64,000 bases of DNA from Stenogyne calaminthoides (lineage: Eukaryota > Streptophyta > Magnoliopsida > Lamiales > Lamiaceae). Position numbers and translations under genes: made by a program. Where the stretch lies: assembly GCA_037126765.1 (NCBI GenBank), contig JBBCBC010000009.1, forward strand, positions 28,542,870-28,606,869, written 5' to 3'. Under the pieces are notes generated by a model. That model did not search any database. It saw only the letters and a list, made by a program, of their open reading frames with translations, and was not told the DNA's origin. Shown here one piece after another: positions 1-11,406 of this stretch (its first letter is position 1; the number at the start of each line of letters is the position of its first letter).

Positions 1-1819
1 GGTGGAGGTTATCACGATAATTTTGCTCACGAGAAGCCGCGGATTGCTTACTGAGTCAAAGTCTCTTCGAGACAATGATCTTGAGTTCTTTTCGAAAGCC
101 GACAGATTAAGCCCGATCTAAATTTATCGAGATCACGAGGTCTTTGGATCGGATAATTATCTTCTTGAACACTTTCGATGTAGAGTTAGTTGATTTGGTA
201 ACTATGTGTTAAAGCTACTCAAGTGTCTTGGAATGGTTAGCCCTAAGTTTATACTCATTTTAGCTTTCTTTGAAAATCTTATTCCTTTAATAAAAGCAAA
301 TGATTAAAGTTTGTGACCAATTTTATGCGATTCGATTGGATTGGTTCCAATGAATATTAGTAAAATCGACTTTCGATGAAAAACACATAATGAGATAAAA
401 TCGCGATCTGAAAGCAAACAACACAAAGAATTATAGTGGTTCGAGACTCAAGCTCCTCATTCACTCTCTACGATCTTGAGAGAAATTCCTTAACCACTTC
501 CAAAAGCTTTGGGCTAACTTCGCGTAGCTTACTCACTTTTCTACCTTGAGTTTTACTTGGCGACTCATTGCATTTTACTAACTCAAGCACACACAAGTGT
601 TAGGACTACCACAAGTAGCTTACTAACTTCTTCTCTAGAGTTTAAAATTTAACTTCATTTGTAGCTTACTCACTCTTTTACAATTCTAACTCACCAACAA
701 ATCACACACAAACTACCTTAACAAAGGGTTTGGGTTTTGGGTTGGTTTCCAACTAGGGTGAGATATCCTTTACAATAAGAACAAATGCAAAGGCTATGAT
801 ATCTCTACTAAGCTTTGGATATTTCTTATCAATCTAAGCTTAGTGAATGAGCTCTTTCCAATGTGAAACACTTGGGAAATTCTAGGGTTTTCGAGTGCTT
901 CAATTTGTAATAATACGAATGAGCTCTTGAGTTGCTTGAAATTTCCCGTAACCTCTCAATGTAGAAGGTCACTGGTATTTATAGGCAACCTTCACCAAGG
1001 TTACTCTTAAAAAAGCTATTCGTTGGAGGAGATAGTATCAAGGGTTTCCTCTTCTGGTGTTTGATGAACGGCTATATTTAGGGTTTGAACACTCCCTTGC
1101 ATGTTTTTGGAAATATGCAGCCATGTAGCCAATCACCAATTTTTGCAGTCTGGAACTTAGTACTACTGACATAATTCAGGGTCCTGTCGCTTTCGATTGT
1201 CGATAAAAATCTGATGTTGTCTTCTACGATTGGTTCCTGTCTTTAGTGAATGTAGACTAACAAAACGGCTCTTTTGGGTTAATTTCTCTGAATGAGACAT
1301 CCTTAAACAACACCTAGACTTAGTTCCTTTTGTCTGCACTTGAATGTTTTGGGCAATATCTACTTTTCTGAACTTGTATGTTTTCCTCAGTTTTGTATAA
1401 ATTCAGATAGATATTTCTTCGGTGCCTCTGAACATTCAGGTCTTTCTGAGTCTTCAGTAACTTAGTATCTTCTTAAAATTTACTCAGTTTCTTCTGAATC
1501 ATTCTGGTTTATCTGAGTCCTTCAATATCTTCAGGAACTTACTGAGTCGTTCAGTTCTTCTGTCTCTTCTGAATCTTCAGTTCTACTGATTCTTCAGTTC
1601 TACTGATTCTTCAATTACTCAGTATCTCCTGAGTCTTCAATTCATCAGTATCTTCAAAATCTAACATGATCTATATCTGCTGACTATACATGGTGCAGAT
1701 AACTTCCTAAACAATCTATACTGAAACCTGACTCAGTCTATCAAGTTTATCCTGAACATATCATACTCAGTGGTTTTGGGATCTAATCAAAATTTCTTTA
1801 TTAAATTCATCTCCCAACA
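1..1819 (-). repeat. 3' LTR of Sirevirus A, truncated
   Basis: It aligns collinearly with 14030-15836 and ends in CTCCCAACA, the inverted form of a TGTTGGGAG LTR start. About 90 bp of the other end are missing beyond base 1. From about 1260 to 1819 the two LTRs are nearly identical. From 1 to about 950 they differ mostly where the right copy has CAG or CTG and this copy has CG. A TATA motif (TATAAATA on the minus strand) is at 976-983. Confidence 0.92.
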
Positions 1820-1837
1820 ATTTCCCCATTTTTGATG
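1820..1837 (-). other. Polypurine tract of Sirevirus A
   Basis: On the minus strand the purine run AAAAATGGGGAAAT directly abuts the TGTTGGGAG start of the 3' LTR and is preceded by CATC. This is the plus-strand priming site arrangement seen in Sireviruses. Confidence 0.85.
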
Positions 1838-2089
1838 ATGTCAAAACCATCTTGTTACATTTGAGAAAACTTATCCTATACTCAGGTTTCAGTTATCTCA
1901 AAAAAACAAAAACTCCCAACAATTTAATATGACATATCAAAGTAAATAATAGACATGTAAGAAGATAATGAGATATTATCTTTGAGTGCAGAAGATAAAC
2001 TTTTCATTGACCAGTTAGAAAGACATTAAAGTTTACAATGAAAAACTAAATAAAAAAAAGACATAAGCATAAAGATTACAAATCTTCAG

Positions 2090-4932
2090 TCTTCTTCAAT
2101 CTCATCTTCTGGAACATCCAAGTTGAACATCCCAAAGTATCTCTTCTTCAGTTCATCTCTCTCTTTGATAATATCAGGGTTGTTTCCTGTCAGTCCAAGT
2201 TGAATGGCATACTTAACAATTTCTTGAGAAATGGCAGATTCATTTACAAGGCCATTCTAAAACCTAGGAGCTGGATACATATATGGCCCTGGAGCTACAA
2301 TCTGAGTATTGCCTTCATCTACCAGATTGATCCACTTCTGCAGATACTCAGGGTAGAAGGTCAGCAAATATTCAATGAAAGCTTCATTCTTGTCTGAGTT
2401 GCTCCCTCTCCATTCTCTCAGTATCTCATAATAGAACCAGAAGGTTCTCTTGATTTCCTCCCATGCATCATTTATCTGCAATGGTATCCATTTATCAATG
2501 TGCGTCCATTTGTAGGTCTTCTCAGTGCCTCTTCTCTTGCTGATGAACTTCTTGAAACCACCCCTTCTCTTATGTTCTTCTTCTTTCTTCTTTCTGATCA
2601 GAGGAGCACCAGATACTGAAGCAGCAGTTCTTTTCTCCTTTTCAACCTGCAGGGCCTTCAGAGTCTTCTTAGTATCAAAAGTCTCTGGTTGAGTTTCAGT
2701 TTCCTTTTCTGGTTCTTCATCTGATTCTTCAAATTCCATAATCACCTTCCTCTGAGTAGGTTTAGCTACCTTCGCTCTTTTCTTCTTTTCAGTTTCGACA
2801 AAAGCAACTGCTTTTCTCTTTTCTGATCTGGCTTGTTATTCTCCTGCCATGCTTGTTTCAACCATCCTTCTATCACTCATTTTCTCAGTAACTACTTCCT
2901 CAGTGATCTGATCATTTGTCTGAGTGAAGGTAGGTTTCTCAGCTTCTGCAAACTTTAGTTTCTCAGTGGCTTCAATCTCACTCAAGGCATCCAAAATTTT
3001 CTTTCCTTCAGCTTCTTTTTGAGTCTTTCTCTCCAAGGTTTGTGCCAACAACTAACTTAATTTGCCACCAGGCCTTTCCCCCTATTTGGCACCATACCTT
3101 GGGAGTAGTTGAGTCAGTGCAGTATCCATATAGTATTGCTCCTTGCCCACACTGCGCACTGCCCCTGCCAACTGATCATGCTCATCTTCTAACCTCATCA
3201 TGTAGTTTTTGGCCATTGAGAACTCATCCGAAAGAGGAGAAAACTGCTTTGAGAAGACATCATGCATCATCTCTGTCATCTTGGTCATGAGCAGAGAGCC
3301 CATTTCCTCAACAACTATTTTGATCATCAGATCATTCTTCTCAATTAGCTTGACTTCAAGATAGGCAGTTCTTTCTTGATACATCTGCTTCATTCTGGCA
3401 TTAAGCTCTGTATGTACTCCATCAATCTTTCCATCTAATGTAGCTAATTTACCTGATAGAGTTGTTTGAAGCGTATCAGATGATGAACTCAGGTTCTCCA
3501 TTTTTACGATTTTGGCGACGGGACTAACTCCATCTGAGTCATCTTGTCTGTGAGAGTTGTTTGCAGCATGCCTGATGAAGAGCTTAGATTCTCAAGCTTT
3601 TGAGATTGACTTGCCAGCATCTCTTCCATCCTTGGCTCTATCTTCTTTAACTCATCCAGGATTGGTGTGAAATCAACCACTGGAGTTTGTACAACATTTT
3701 TCATCGAATCGGGTGCTTGGTGAGCCTCGGTTTGCATATCATAAACATCAGATTTAAAGCTAGGATGCGTCATTAACCCGGCATAATGTATACTTGATGC
3801 GAAAAAGGTACGGAGAATCTTAACCGATCGAGGTTGTCTAATATCAGTTGGTTCAGCATCAGTATATGTCTCCATCTGACTCTCAGTTTCCTTCTCTTTC
3901 TCAGTATCTGTCTGAGGTTCCTTCTCCTTCTTAGATTTCTTTTCTGCATCATCTCCCTGATCCTTATCTCTTTTTTTTTATCATGAGAGCTGGAAGCATC
4001 TACTCCTTCAGTAGCTTTCTTTTCAGCTAGCTTCTTTTTCACCAGTTCATCGAAATCGTGACTTTCATCCCGAGCTTTGTCTTTGGAAGCTTGAAAACTC
4101 TGTCAACTGGCGATTTCGACTTTCCACGATCCTCTCCTCTGAATGAGGAAATATTCAGCATTTCAGGAAGTGATTGATTCAGAATGTACACAGTGGATCT
4201 GAGTCGGAAGAAAAGATCCTGAAGGTCATGATATGCGCTCAGCTCAGGGTACCTATCAAGAATGAATCGTTCCCCTTTCTGCGCCACTCAGTTTCTTTGG
4301 CCTCTCCCTTCCTCGATTTTGGGCTTTCAGGAGCAGTTGGCTCGGATTGTACAAGTTTTAGTGCTGATGGATCGAGAAATTTTTCATTCAGGAGCGTATC
4401 CAAATTCAGCAATTCCTGAGGTTCAGATTGATCTGAAGTCTGAGCTGATCTTTCTTCAGTAGTGATCTGAGGTCCTTTGAAAATTTCCTAAGAAATTTTA
4501 TCTGAGCTCAGAGAGGTTTCGAGTACCTCAGAGAAAACATGCTCCTCAGTTTCTTGCTCCTGCACATTTGTCACTACATGAGCAAAAACCTGAAGTGGGG
4601 AGTTCAACCCTTGTTGGCCTTCAGGTTGAGTTTCTTCAGTTTCACTAGCCTCCTGTTCCGCAATTGTTTGAAGCCTTCTGCGCTTCTGAGGAGCAAGTGC
4701 TTTCTTCTTCTTCAGTTTCTCACCTTTCTCCCATTTAATTTGCATCAGGGCTTTCCCCCTAGCTTGTTTGGCTTCTTCATTAGTTGTCTCAGTGGATTTC
4801 TAAGAAGTCTGTCTTGTTTCCCTAACTTGCTCCACCACTGTTGTATCTTCCTCAGTTTCCTCTTCGGCAGTGTCCTCCTGAGACTCAATGTTTTTCTCTT
4901 TCTTTCCTCTCAAAGTCTTCTTCGTTGGTTTG
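2090..4932 (-). pseudogene. Env-like region of Sirevirus A, C-terminal part, broken
   Basis: Successive minus-strand open segments (4745-4488, 4287-4039, 4042-3773, 3875-3504, 3501-3082, 3051-2836, 2745-2257) shift frame between one another and cover the space between the inserted solo LTR and the polypurine tract. The composition is Lys/Glu/Gln-rich. The 3875-3082 part has long heptad-like stretches consistent with coiled coil, and a short motif (ENLSSSS) occurs twice about 30 residues apart. I see no signal peptide or clear envelope fusion feature. The name env-like rests on its position after pol in a Sirevirus, not on homology to a viral envelope. Some frameshifts may be assembly errors, because CG-for-CAG patches occur here. 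Confidence 0.65.
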
Positions 4933-4937
4933 AACAT

Positions 4938-6585
4938 TGTTGGGAAATTTGTATTTAAGTTTTGATGGAAGTTCCAAAACAGGTTGTAATAGGACCAGTC
5001 AGACCTGTTAGCTGACTGATGACTTAGAATCAGATTAAGATGACCAGCTGAAATGTATAGATAACTGATGTAAAAGATAGGTCACATATTGAGGGGGAAC
5101 TCAATATGTATAGGTCAGGTCGAAGCATCAGATGACCCAGATAAGGTCAGATGATCAGAAGGCTAAGAACAAATCAGAAGAAAAGAAGTCAGAAGATCAG
5201 GTGAAGACAGAAGACACTGAAGACTCGAGGATGAACGAGATAAACGAAGACTCGGATAAACCGAGGACTCGATAACAAACTGAAGACTCGGTATGTGAAT
5301 ACACTCGAGGCTCGAGTCACCAAGATCGAAGACTACCGAAGACTCGAAGACCTATATCGGCCCGAGTGCGCATATTGAGCTAAGACAACTGCATCGAAGA
5401 CTCAACAAGGTAGATCGATCGGATTATCGATCATTGTCACCTCACATCTGGCGTCAACCAAAATGGTACACCAGACAAGACGAATCTTCTACAAAAGGAA
5501 TATCAATCGTCTAACGGACAAATTAATGAAATGCCGCCTCGCGAAGCCAAGGAGAAAGCGACACGTGCACAAAAAGAGCTGACAATACGTGATTCGATGC
5601 TGTGGACATAAACGGCACTAATCATGCCTACGACCATGCCGATATTCGGAGCACGTCACAATCATATCCTACAGCCTACCAAATATAGCCCGAAATTCAA
5701 ATTGTTCTCCAACGGCTCTTTGATTTCGAGGTCTATAAAATGGGATCGATCTTCAAAATTGAAGAAGGCGAGAGACAACACTAAGAACAAACACGGAGAC
5801 ACCGCAAAAGAAGCAAAAAACTACAGCAAAATCTCCGCTCGAAGAACACCATATTTGAAGATTATTCTTAGAGTGTTCATCCCATAGTTCTTAGCAAGAA
5901 ATCATATCCACTAGCATTTGGCTACATAAACACCAGGATAGATTTCCAGTTGGAACCACAACAAACCTTTACCCAAACTCAAAGTTAGGTTAAGTTTGTT
6001 CTGCGCAAGATTCGACTAGGGATTCTAGTTTCTGATTTCTGGTTCGGTTGAGTGTGAACTCAATAAACATCTGTTGGGTGTTGGACTAACACATAAAACT
6101 AAGTCCAGTTGGTTAAGTTGGTTAAGTTGGTGCCCCTGTGTTAAGGGAAGAGTGGACGTAAGACGGGTTTCGTCTGAACCACTATAAAATCTTGTGTGCA
6201 TTTACTTGCTTTCTTTATTGCTTTACACTATCCACTCAACTGAGTTTAAAACTGCATGCATATTCTAAGTTAAGCTCGATGCACCAAGCAAGCCCGATCG
6301 TCGGGTTGACACCTTAGTCGATTGATTGGCCCGACTTAAGAATCTGATTTGATAAAAGCCCGGTTTTTCACACGGGTATTTACAAGCTTCGCGACTCTCG
6401 GTTAAACTGACAGATATCAAACTGATCTGCCCCCAGGCACTCAGTGAGATTGAACATCGATCAAACCGACCACGACACTCTCGATCGGAAATCTGCATTC
6501 ACACGATCCGCGAAAAATTTTTTTGAAGTCTATCCACCCCTCCCCTCTAGACTTCTGCCCTCACAAAACCAGTTCGGGACCTACA
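4938..6585 (+). mobile_element. Solo LTR, family B, copy 1
   Basis: It starts TGTTGGGAAATT, ends GGGACCTACA and is 1648 bp long. It is flanked by a perfect 5-bp target site duplication AACAT (4933-4937 and 6586-6590). It contains a promoter-like TATAAAA at 5734-5740. No internal retrotransposon sequence of this family is present, so it is a solo LTR left by LTR-LTR recombination. It interrupts the env-like region of Sirevirus A. The middle (5200-5500) is a run of GAAGACTCG-like short repeats. The second copy is at 41199-42735. Confidence 0.92.
5734..5740 (+). promoter_or_regulatory. TATA box of LTR-B copy 1
   Basis: TATAAAA in the context GAGGTCTATAAAATGG. The equivalent site in copy 2 is TATAAATA at 41907-41914. 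Conservation between the copies supports it as the U3/R promoter. Confidence 0.6.
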
Positions 6586-6590
6586 AACAT

Positions 6591-7351
6591 GATTTTTTAC
6601 TTTGGAAAGGAAGTGGAATCGGCAAAAATGTCCTCCTCTTCTCTGCACGTTTCCAAGATAAATGCAGTCTTGGTTACATGTAGAATTTTTCCCTTGACAA
6701 CTACAGAGCCATTCACCTTCTGAATGTGTTTGGCTTGATCACTCACCACCTTGATCAAATAGTGCAACCAATTGAATGTCGTAGTAGGTGAATCTTCAAT
6801 TGCCGCCATTAGCCTTAACTTAGGCGTGCTTATCTGTTCGAAACTACCAGATCTACTCATGATGCATTTGCTTACAATATCCAACAATACTCGATATTTA
6901 GGCTTCAAATGCTTCTTATTCAAAGTAAGCATCAAACTTTCTGGGATGCTTTCGGTAATTTTATCCAAATACTCTTGTTCCCTACCCATCATGTATACTG
7001 GTAGGTCTTCACCTCTATCACTTAACTCATATCGGCATTCAGATTCTTAGGAATAATATACAATTCCCTAACAAAATCCACATATTTTGTACTATGTTCC
7101 AAATGCAACACCGTAATCTTAGACTCTATGCAATTTTCTTCATCCAATTGCATATTAGAAACAAACTCAATTACCTCCTTGGCATATTCAGCATCTGGTT
7201 GATTTTCGACCAGACAAGTAAGTTTTGTCATACGAATCATATGCAACGCCTCCTCCTCGTGAGTTGTATTGGATGTGCTTTCCAGAGAAACAACATGTTC
7301 GTACCATGGTTTGTTGGAAATGGCGAGTTTGTCGTATACAGAGAGTGTCAT
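6591..7351 (-). pseudogene. Env-like region of Sirevirus A, N-terminal part, split
   Basis: The reading begins at an ATG at 7351 (MTLSVYDKLAI...), stops at 7022, and a second open segment 6992-6597 follows in the same strand. The solo LTR at 4938-6585 separates it from the rest. The sequence is a soluble-looking, charged protein with no recognised catalytic motif. It lies about 650 bp after the RNase H end, as the extra gene of Sireviruses does. At least one stop/frameshift and one 1.65-kb insertion inactivate it. Confidence 0.6.
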
Positions 7352-7999
7352 TTTTGGTGATTTTGAGTGAAGTGTTTTTTAGATAAGAGATTTCTGGGTA
7401 ATCGAAGTTTTGAAGCAGAGGGTTTGTGAAGACGAAGGTCTTTTTGAAATAGGGCTTGAATGGGTTCTTTGTAATGGATATAGGATTTTGATTTATGGAA
7501 AATTGCGTAGATGGAAAAAATTGACGGTTGAGATTAAACTCCGGCTAAAACGGGTATTTGAAAGGACGGTTTTGCAAATACTTAGCCGTCAATTTATCCT
7601 TTTTGGTGATTAATGAACAGTGCATTTAATTACTGTTCCTGCAGATCATTGACTTTCCTCGAGAATTTCAAAAGTCCCGCCCAATTATTTCTTCAGGTAT
7701 TTTGTCATTTATTGCTAATGATTACTGAGATTTAGTTTTGGACAATAAATGAAGTGCATGAGTCAACAACTTCTTCAGACTAATTTTCTCCATCAGTCTT
7801 ACTGAGTTTTGACCTTGATAAAATGTCATTATAATCTTCTAATCTTGAACCGGGATTCTTGAGTTTCTCAAGACTTCGGTTTGGGACTCTCAATTTTATC
7901 CTGAGTTTTTCAGTAAAACCTGAAAAACTTCATGCATCTGAAAATCTTCAATTTTTCAGATTTGCTTTATTCACCTGTATCCAACATTCCTAATTCAAC
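7352..7999. other. Non-coding spacer between pol and env-like region
   Basis: About 650 bp with no supported open frame. It contains several runs of TTCAG/CTGAG words like those in the LTR. It may carry the splice acceptor or leader for the env-like transcript, but nothing in the sequence decides this. Confidence 0.4.
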
Positions 8000-9513
8000 T
8001 TATAGTTCTTGAAATCTTGATTCAGCCAAAGGTTTAGTCAAGATATCAGCTCTCTGTTTATCGGTATGAATTTTTCTCCATTTCGATGTCTTTCTTTTCA
8101 ACATGATCTCTCGATGAAGTGATGTGCGATATCAACATGCTTACATCCGGTGTGCAATCTTTGGATTTTGTGTAATAGCAATTACCTTATTATTATCACA
8201 AAATATGGGTACTTCATTGGCTATAATCTTATAATCCCTCAATTGTTTATGCGAGCTAAAGAATCGGTGCTGCTTGACTTCCTATGACCATGTATTGACT
8301 TGATTAATCTTGATTATTCTTGATGTGCATTTCTTTGAAAACCATGATATCGGTTTACTTCCAAGAAATTGACAAGTTCCTGTGGTAGACTTCCTGTCAA
8401 TTCTACATCCTCCATAGTCAGCATCTGAATAGCCAGTTAATTCAAGGTTATCATCAGTTGGATACAATATTCCTCTATTCACAGTGCCTTTAAGATATTT
8501 CAGAATCTTCTTGGCAGCCTCCATGTGACTAGCCTTAGGATTAACTTGGTATCTTGCACATATCCCAACAGCAAATGTTATATCAGGCCTACTTGCAGTG
8601 AGATATAGCAATGATCCAATGATCCCTCTATAATCAGTGTGATTTACTGATTTGCCTTCAGGATCAGGATCCATCTTGTAGTTAGTATTCATATGAATTC
8701 TAACTGTATTGCAATTATGTACTCCATACTTTGCAATCAGATCTCTGGTGTATTTTGCTTGATTGATGAATATTCCTTCCTTAGTTTGTTTCACCTGAAG
8801 TCCAAGAAAGAAATTCATCTCCCCCATCATTGACATCTCAAACTTTCCTTTCATCAGGGTAGAAAACTTTTCACACAACTGATTATTTGGAGAACCAAAT
8901 ATGATGCCATCCACATAAATCTGAACAAGTAAGATGTCTTTCCCATCTTCTATCCTGAACAGAGTTCTATCAACAGTTCCTTTGATAAAACCATGGTCAG
9001 TAAGAAACTGAGAAAGAGTATCATACCATGCTCTGGGTGCTTGCTTAAGACCATACAAAGGCTTTCCCGAGCACTGTAAACTTGGTCGCTCGACAAAATC
9101 ACGGAGGTTGTTCTACATATACTTCCTCTTAAGCACACCATTGAAATGCACTTTTCACATCCATCGATGGTGTGAATTTCATGTAGGACAAGATATCAAA
9201 AAGCTTGATCGATGGCTTCTAGTCTTGCAACAGGTGCAAAGGTTTCATCATAATCCAAGCCTTCTTCTTGGGAATAACCTTGTGCAACTAGCCTTGCCTT
9301 GTTTCTCACAATGTTGTTGTTTTCATCTCTCTTATTCTTGAACACCCATTTAGTTCCAATCACATTGTGCCTCTTAGGTCTGTCCACTAGCTCCCAAACT
9401 TCATTCCTTGTGAATTGATTCAGCTCTTCTTGCATAGCAGTAATCCAGAATGAATCTTGTAGAGCTTCTTCAATCTCAATAGGTTCTTTTTCAGATAGGA
9501 AGCAGCAGAACAA
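8000..9513 (-). pseudogene. pol: Sirevirus A reverse transcriptase and RNase H
   Basis: RVT_2 (Copia) reverse transcriptase in two main segments, 9513-9196 and 9058-8282. The first has the WVFKNKRDE and ARLVAQGYSQEEG motifs. The second has MYGLKQAPRAWY, the active-site region and the RNase H part (SDADYGGCRIDRKSTTG). The final RNase H portion continues in other frames to a TAA near 8000. The catalytic YVDD box reads YVDG (IYVDGIIFGS), which would remove one metal-binding aspartate. Frameshifts lie between 9195 and 9060 and near 8282. Confidence 0.88.
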
Positions 9514-9779
9514 AGCACTTTTGGAACCTTCTTATTTTGACACCTTCTGATAGATCACCCACAATCTGACTTGTAGGATGATTATCCAACCATTTTCTCC
9601 TGGATGTTCCCCCTTCAGTGGTATCCTCAACATCAGAAATGTTAGGTTCAGACATTCATCAAAATCAGGGAACAACAGAAAAGGAGAAAGGGAATCATCT
9701 TCCTCAGGGGAAATTCTATTCAGAACATTATCAGAGACATTTGTTCCCCCTTGGTTGATAGATTCGGAGTTTGCCTCAG

Positions 9780-10734
9780 CTATAACCACATCTTCATCGG
9801 CATTACATAAGCGAGTCTCGAATGGTGTATGTTGATTAGTCGACATTTCGGTGTGTTGGCTTTCCTTGATTGGAGAATTTCCATCTGAGTCTCACCATCC
9901 TGAGTTTTTCCATCCTGAACTTCTTTGTCTGAGTCTGATTCACTCCATTCATAGAAAGTGACTGATTTCTTCTTCTCAGGTTCAGAGGACTTCTTTTTCA
10001 GGCTAAGTCTGGTGATTTTCTTGGTCAGTTCTCCTGAGTCAGGTTCCTGTTTCTTCTGAACACAAGTAGATTCATCAAAAACAACATGAGGTGTTTCTTC
10101 CACAATAAAGGGTCCTCTGATTTGTAAACTCACGAAGGCTTTCTTGACTTGAGAATATCCTAAGAATATCCCTTCATCAGCTTTGCTATCAAAAGTTTTC
10201 AACTGATCTTTACCATTATTGTGTATGAAACACTTGCAACCAAACACACGAAAGAAAGAAACAAGAGGCTTCCTTTCATTCCACAGCTCATAAGGTGTTT
10301 TTCCTTGATTCTTGGTCAACATGGATCTGTTCTGAGAGTAGCATGCAGTGTTGATAGCTTCAGCCCAAAATCTCTTAGGAATATCAGCTTCAGCAATCAT
10401 TGTTCTTCCAGCTTCTTTCAGAGTCTTATTTCTTCTTTCTGCAACACCATTTTGTTGTGGGGTCCTTGCAGCTGATGTTTCATGAGCTATTCCATTTTCT
10501 ACACAATAATCTGATATGGTTGATAAATTCAGTTCCTTTATCTGATCTGATTTTGACCACACTCGGATTCTTTTCAGTACTGAGCCTTTTCAGTAGTTCT
10601 GGCAGTTTTGTCTGAGTCTCCTTCTTACTGAGTAAGAATATGACCCATGTGTATCTAGAGTAGTCATCAACTACCACAAGTGTATATTTCCTGCCATTAG
10701 TGCTCACAGGTGTTACTGGACCAAAGAGATCCAT
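9780..10734 (-). pseudogene. pol: Sirevirus A integrase core
   Basis: DDE integrase core. Segment 10734-10480 has MDLFGPV and VVVDDYSRYTWV. The overlapping segment 10562-9780 has RTPQQNGVAERRNKTL, which carries the catalytic glutamate, and FRVFGCKCFIHN. The two are in different frames, so a frameshift lies close to 10500-10560. The C-terminal tail is Ser/Lys/Asp-rich and degenerates into the 9846-9532 segment before RT. Confidence 0.88.
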
Positions 10735-10752
10735 ATGTAACAGTTGTAGTAT

Positions 10753-11394
10753 TCAATCAGTAGAAACATCTACTTTGCTTTTGAAAGATGCTCTGATTTG
10801 TTTTTCTTTCTGACAAGCATCACATACATGATCTTTACTGAACACTTCATTGGGTAACCCCCTCACAAGTTCTAATCTTGCAAGTTTGTTCAAGGTTTTG
10901 AAGTTTAAATGATTCAGTCTTTTGTGCCACAGCCAACTGGTATCAGTGGAACTTTTTGCAACCAAACATGTATCTTTAGGAGTTGAACTCCAATCAGCAA
11001 GATACACATTTCCTTTTCTAGTACCAGTCAGTAAAATTTTCTGTGAAGCATTGTCTTTTACATAACATAAGTTCTTTGAGAACTCAACACTGAATCCTTT
11101 GTCACAGAATTGGCTGATAGAAAGCAAGTTATGCTTTAAACCAAACACATATGAAACACCATGGATATGAACAGAATCAACTTCAAGAGTTCCATATCCT
11201 TCATTCTGTCCTTTGGAATTGTCTCCAAAAGTGATCTGAGGGCCTTTTTGCTCAACATAGTCAGTGAGTAGTTGCTTGTATCCTGTCATATGTCTTGAAC
11301 ATCCACTGTCCAGATACCATACAGCAGGAGCCAATTCATTTCCACTCATCAGGGCTATGTTATCTTCATTCAGCTCAGTGCCCTTATCTTCCAC
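10753..11394 (-). pseudogene. pol: Sirevirus A protease and GAG-pre-integrase domain
   Basis: An open segment of 213 residues. WYLDSGCSRHMTG near residue 27 is the Copia aspartic protease active site (DSG). LWHKRLNHLNFKTL and CDACQKEKQ form the zinc-binding HHCC GAG-pre-integrase domain. It is continuous with integrase apart from a stop near 10750. Confidence 0.88.
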
Positions 11395-11406
11395 CTGTAA
11401 AACATA

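Noticed and set aside
121..158. CpG deamination as the sole cause of LTR-A differences
   Set aside because: Deamination gives substitutions of C to T or G to A at constant length, but many of these differences are indels that turn CAG or CTG into CG.
2200..5887. Plus-strand short frames in the env-like region and LTR-B
   Set aside because: Opposite or out of frame to the minus-strand element genes, with no supporting motif.
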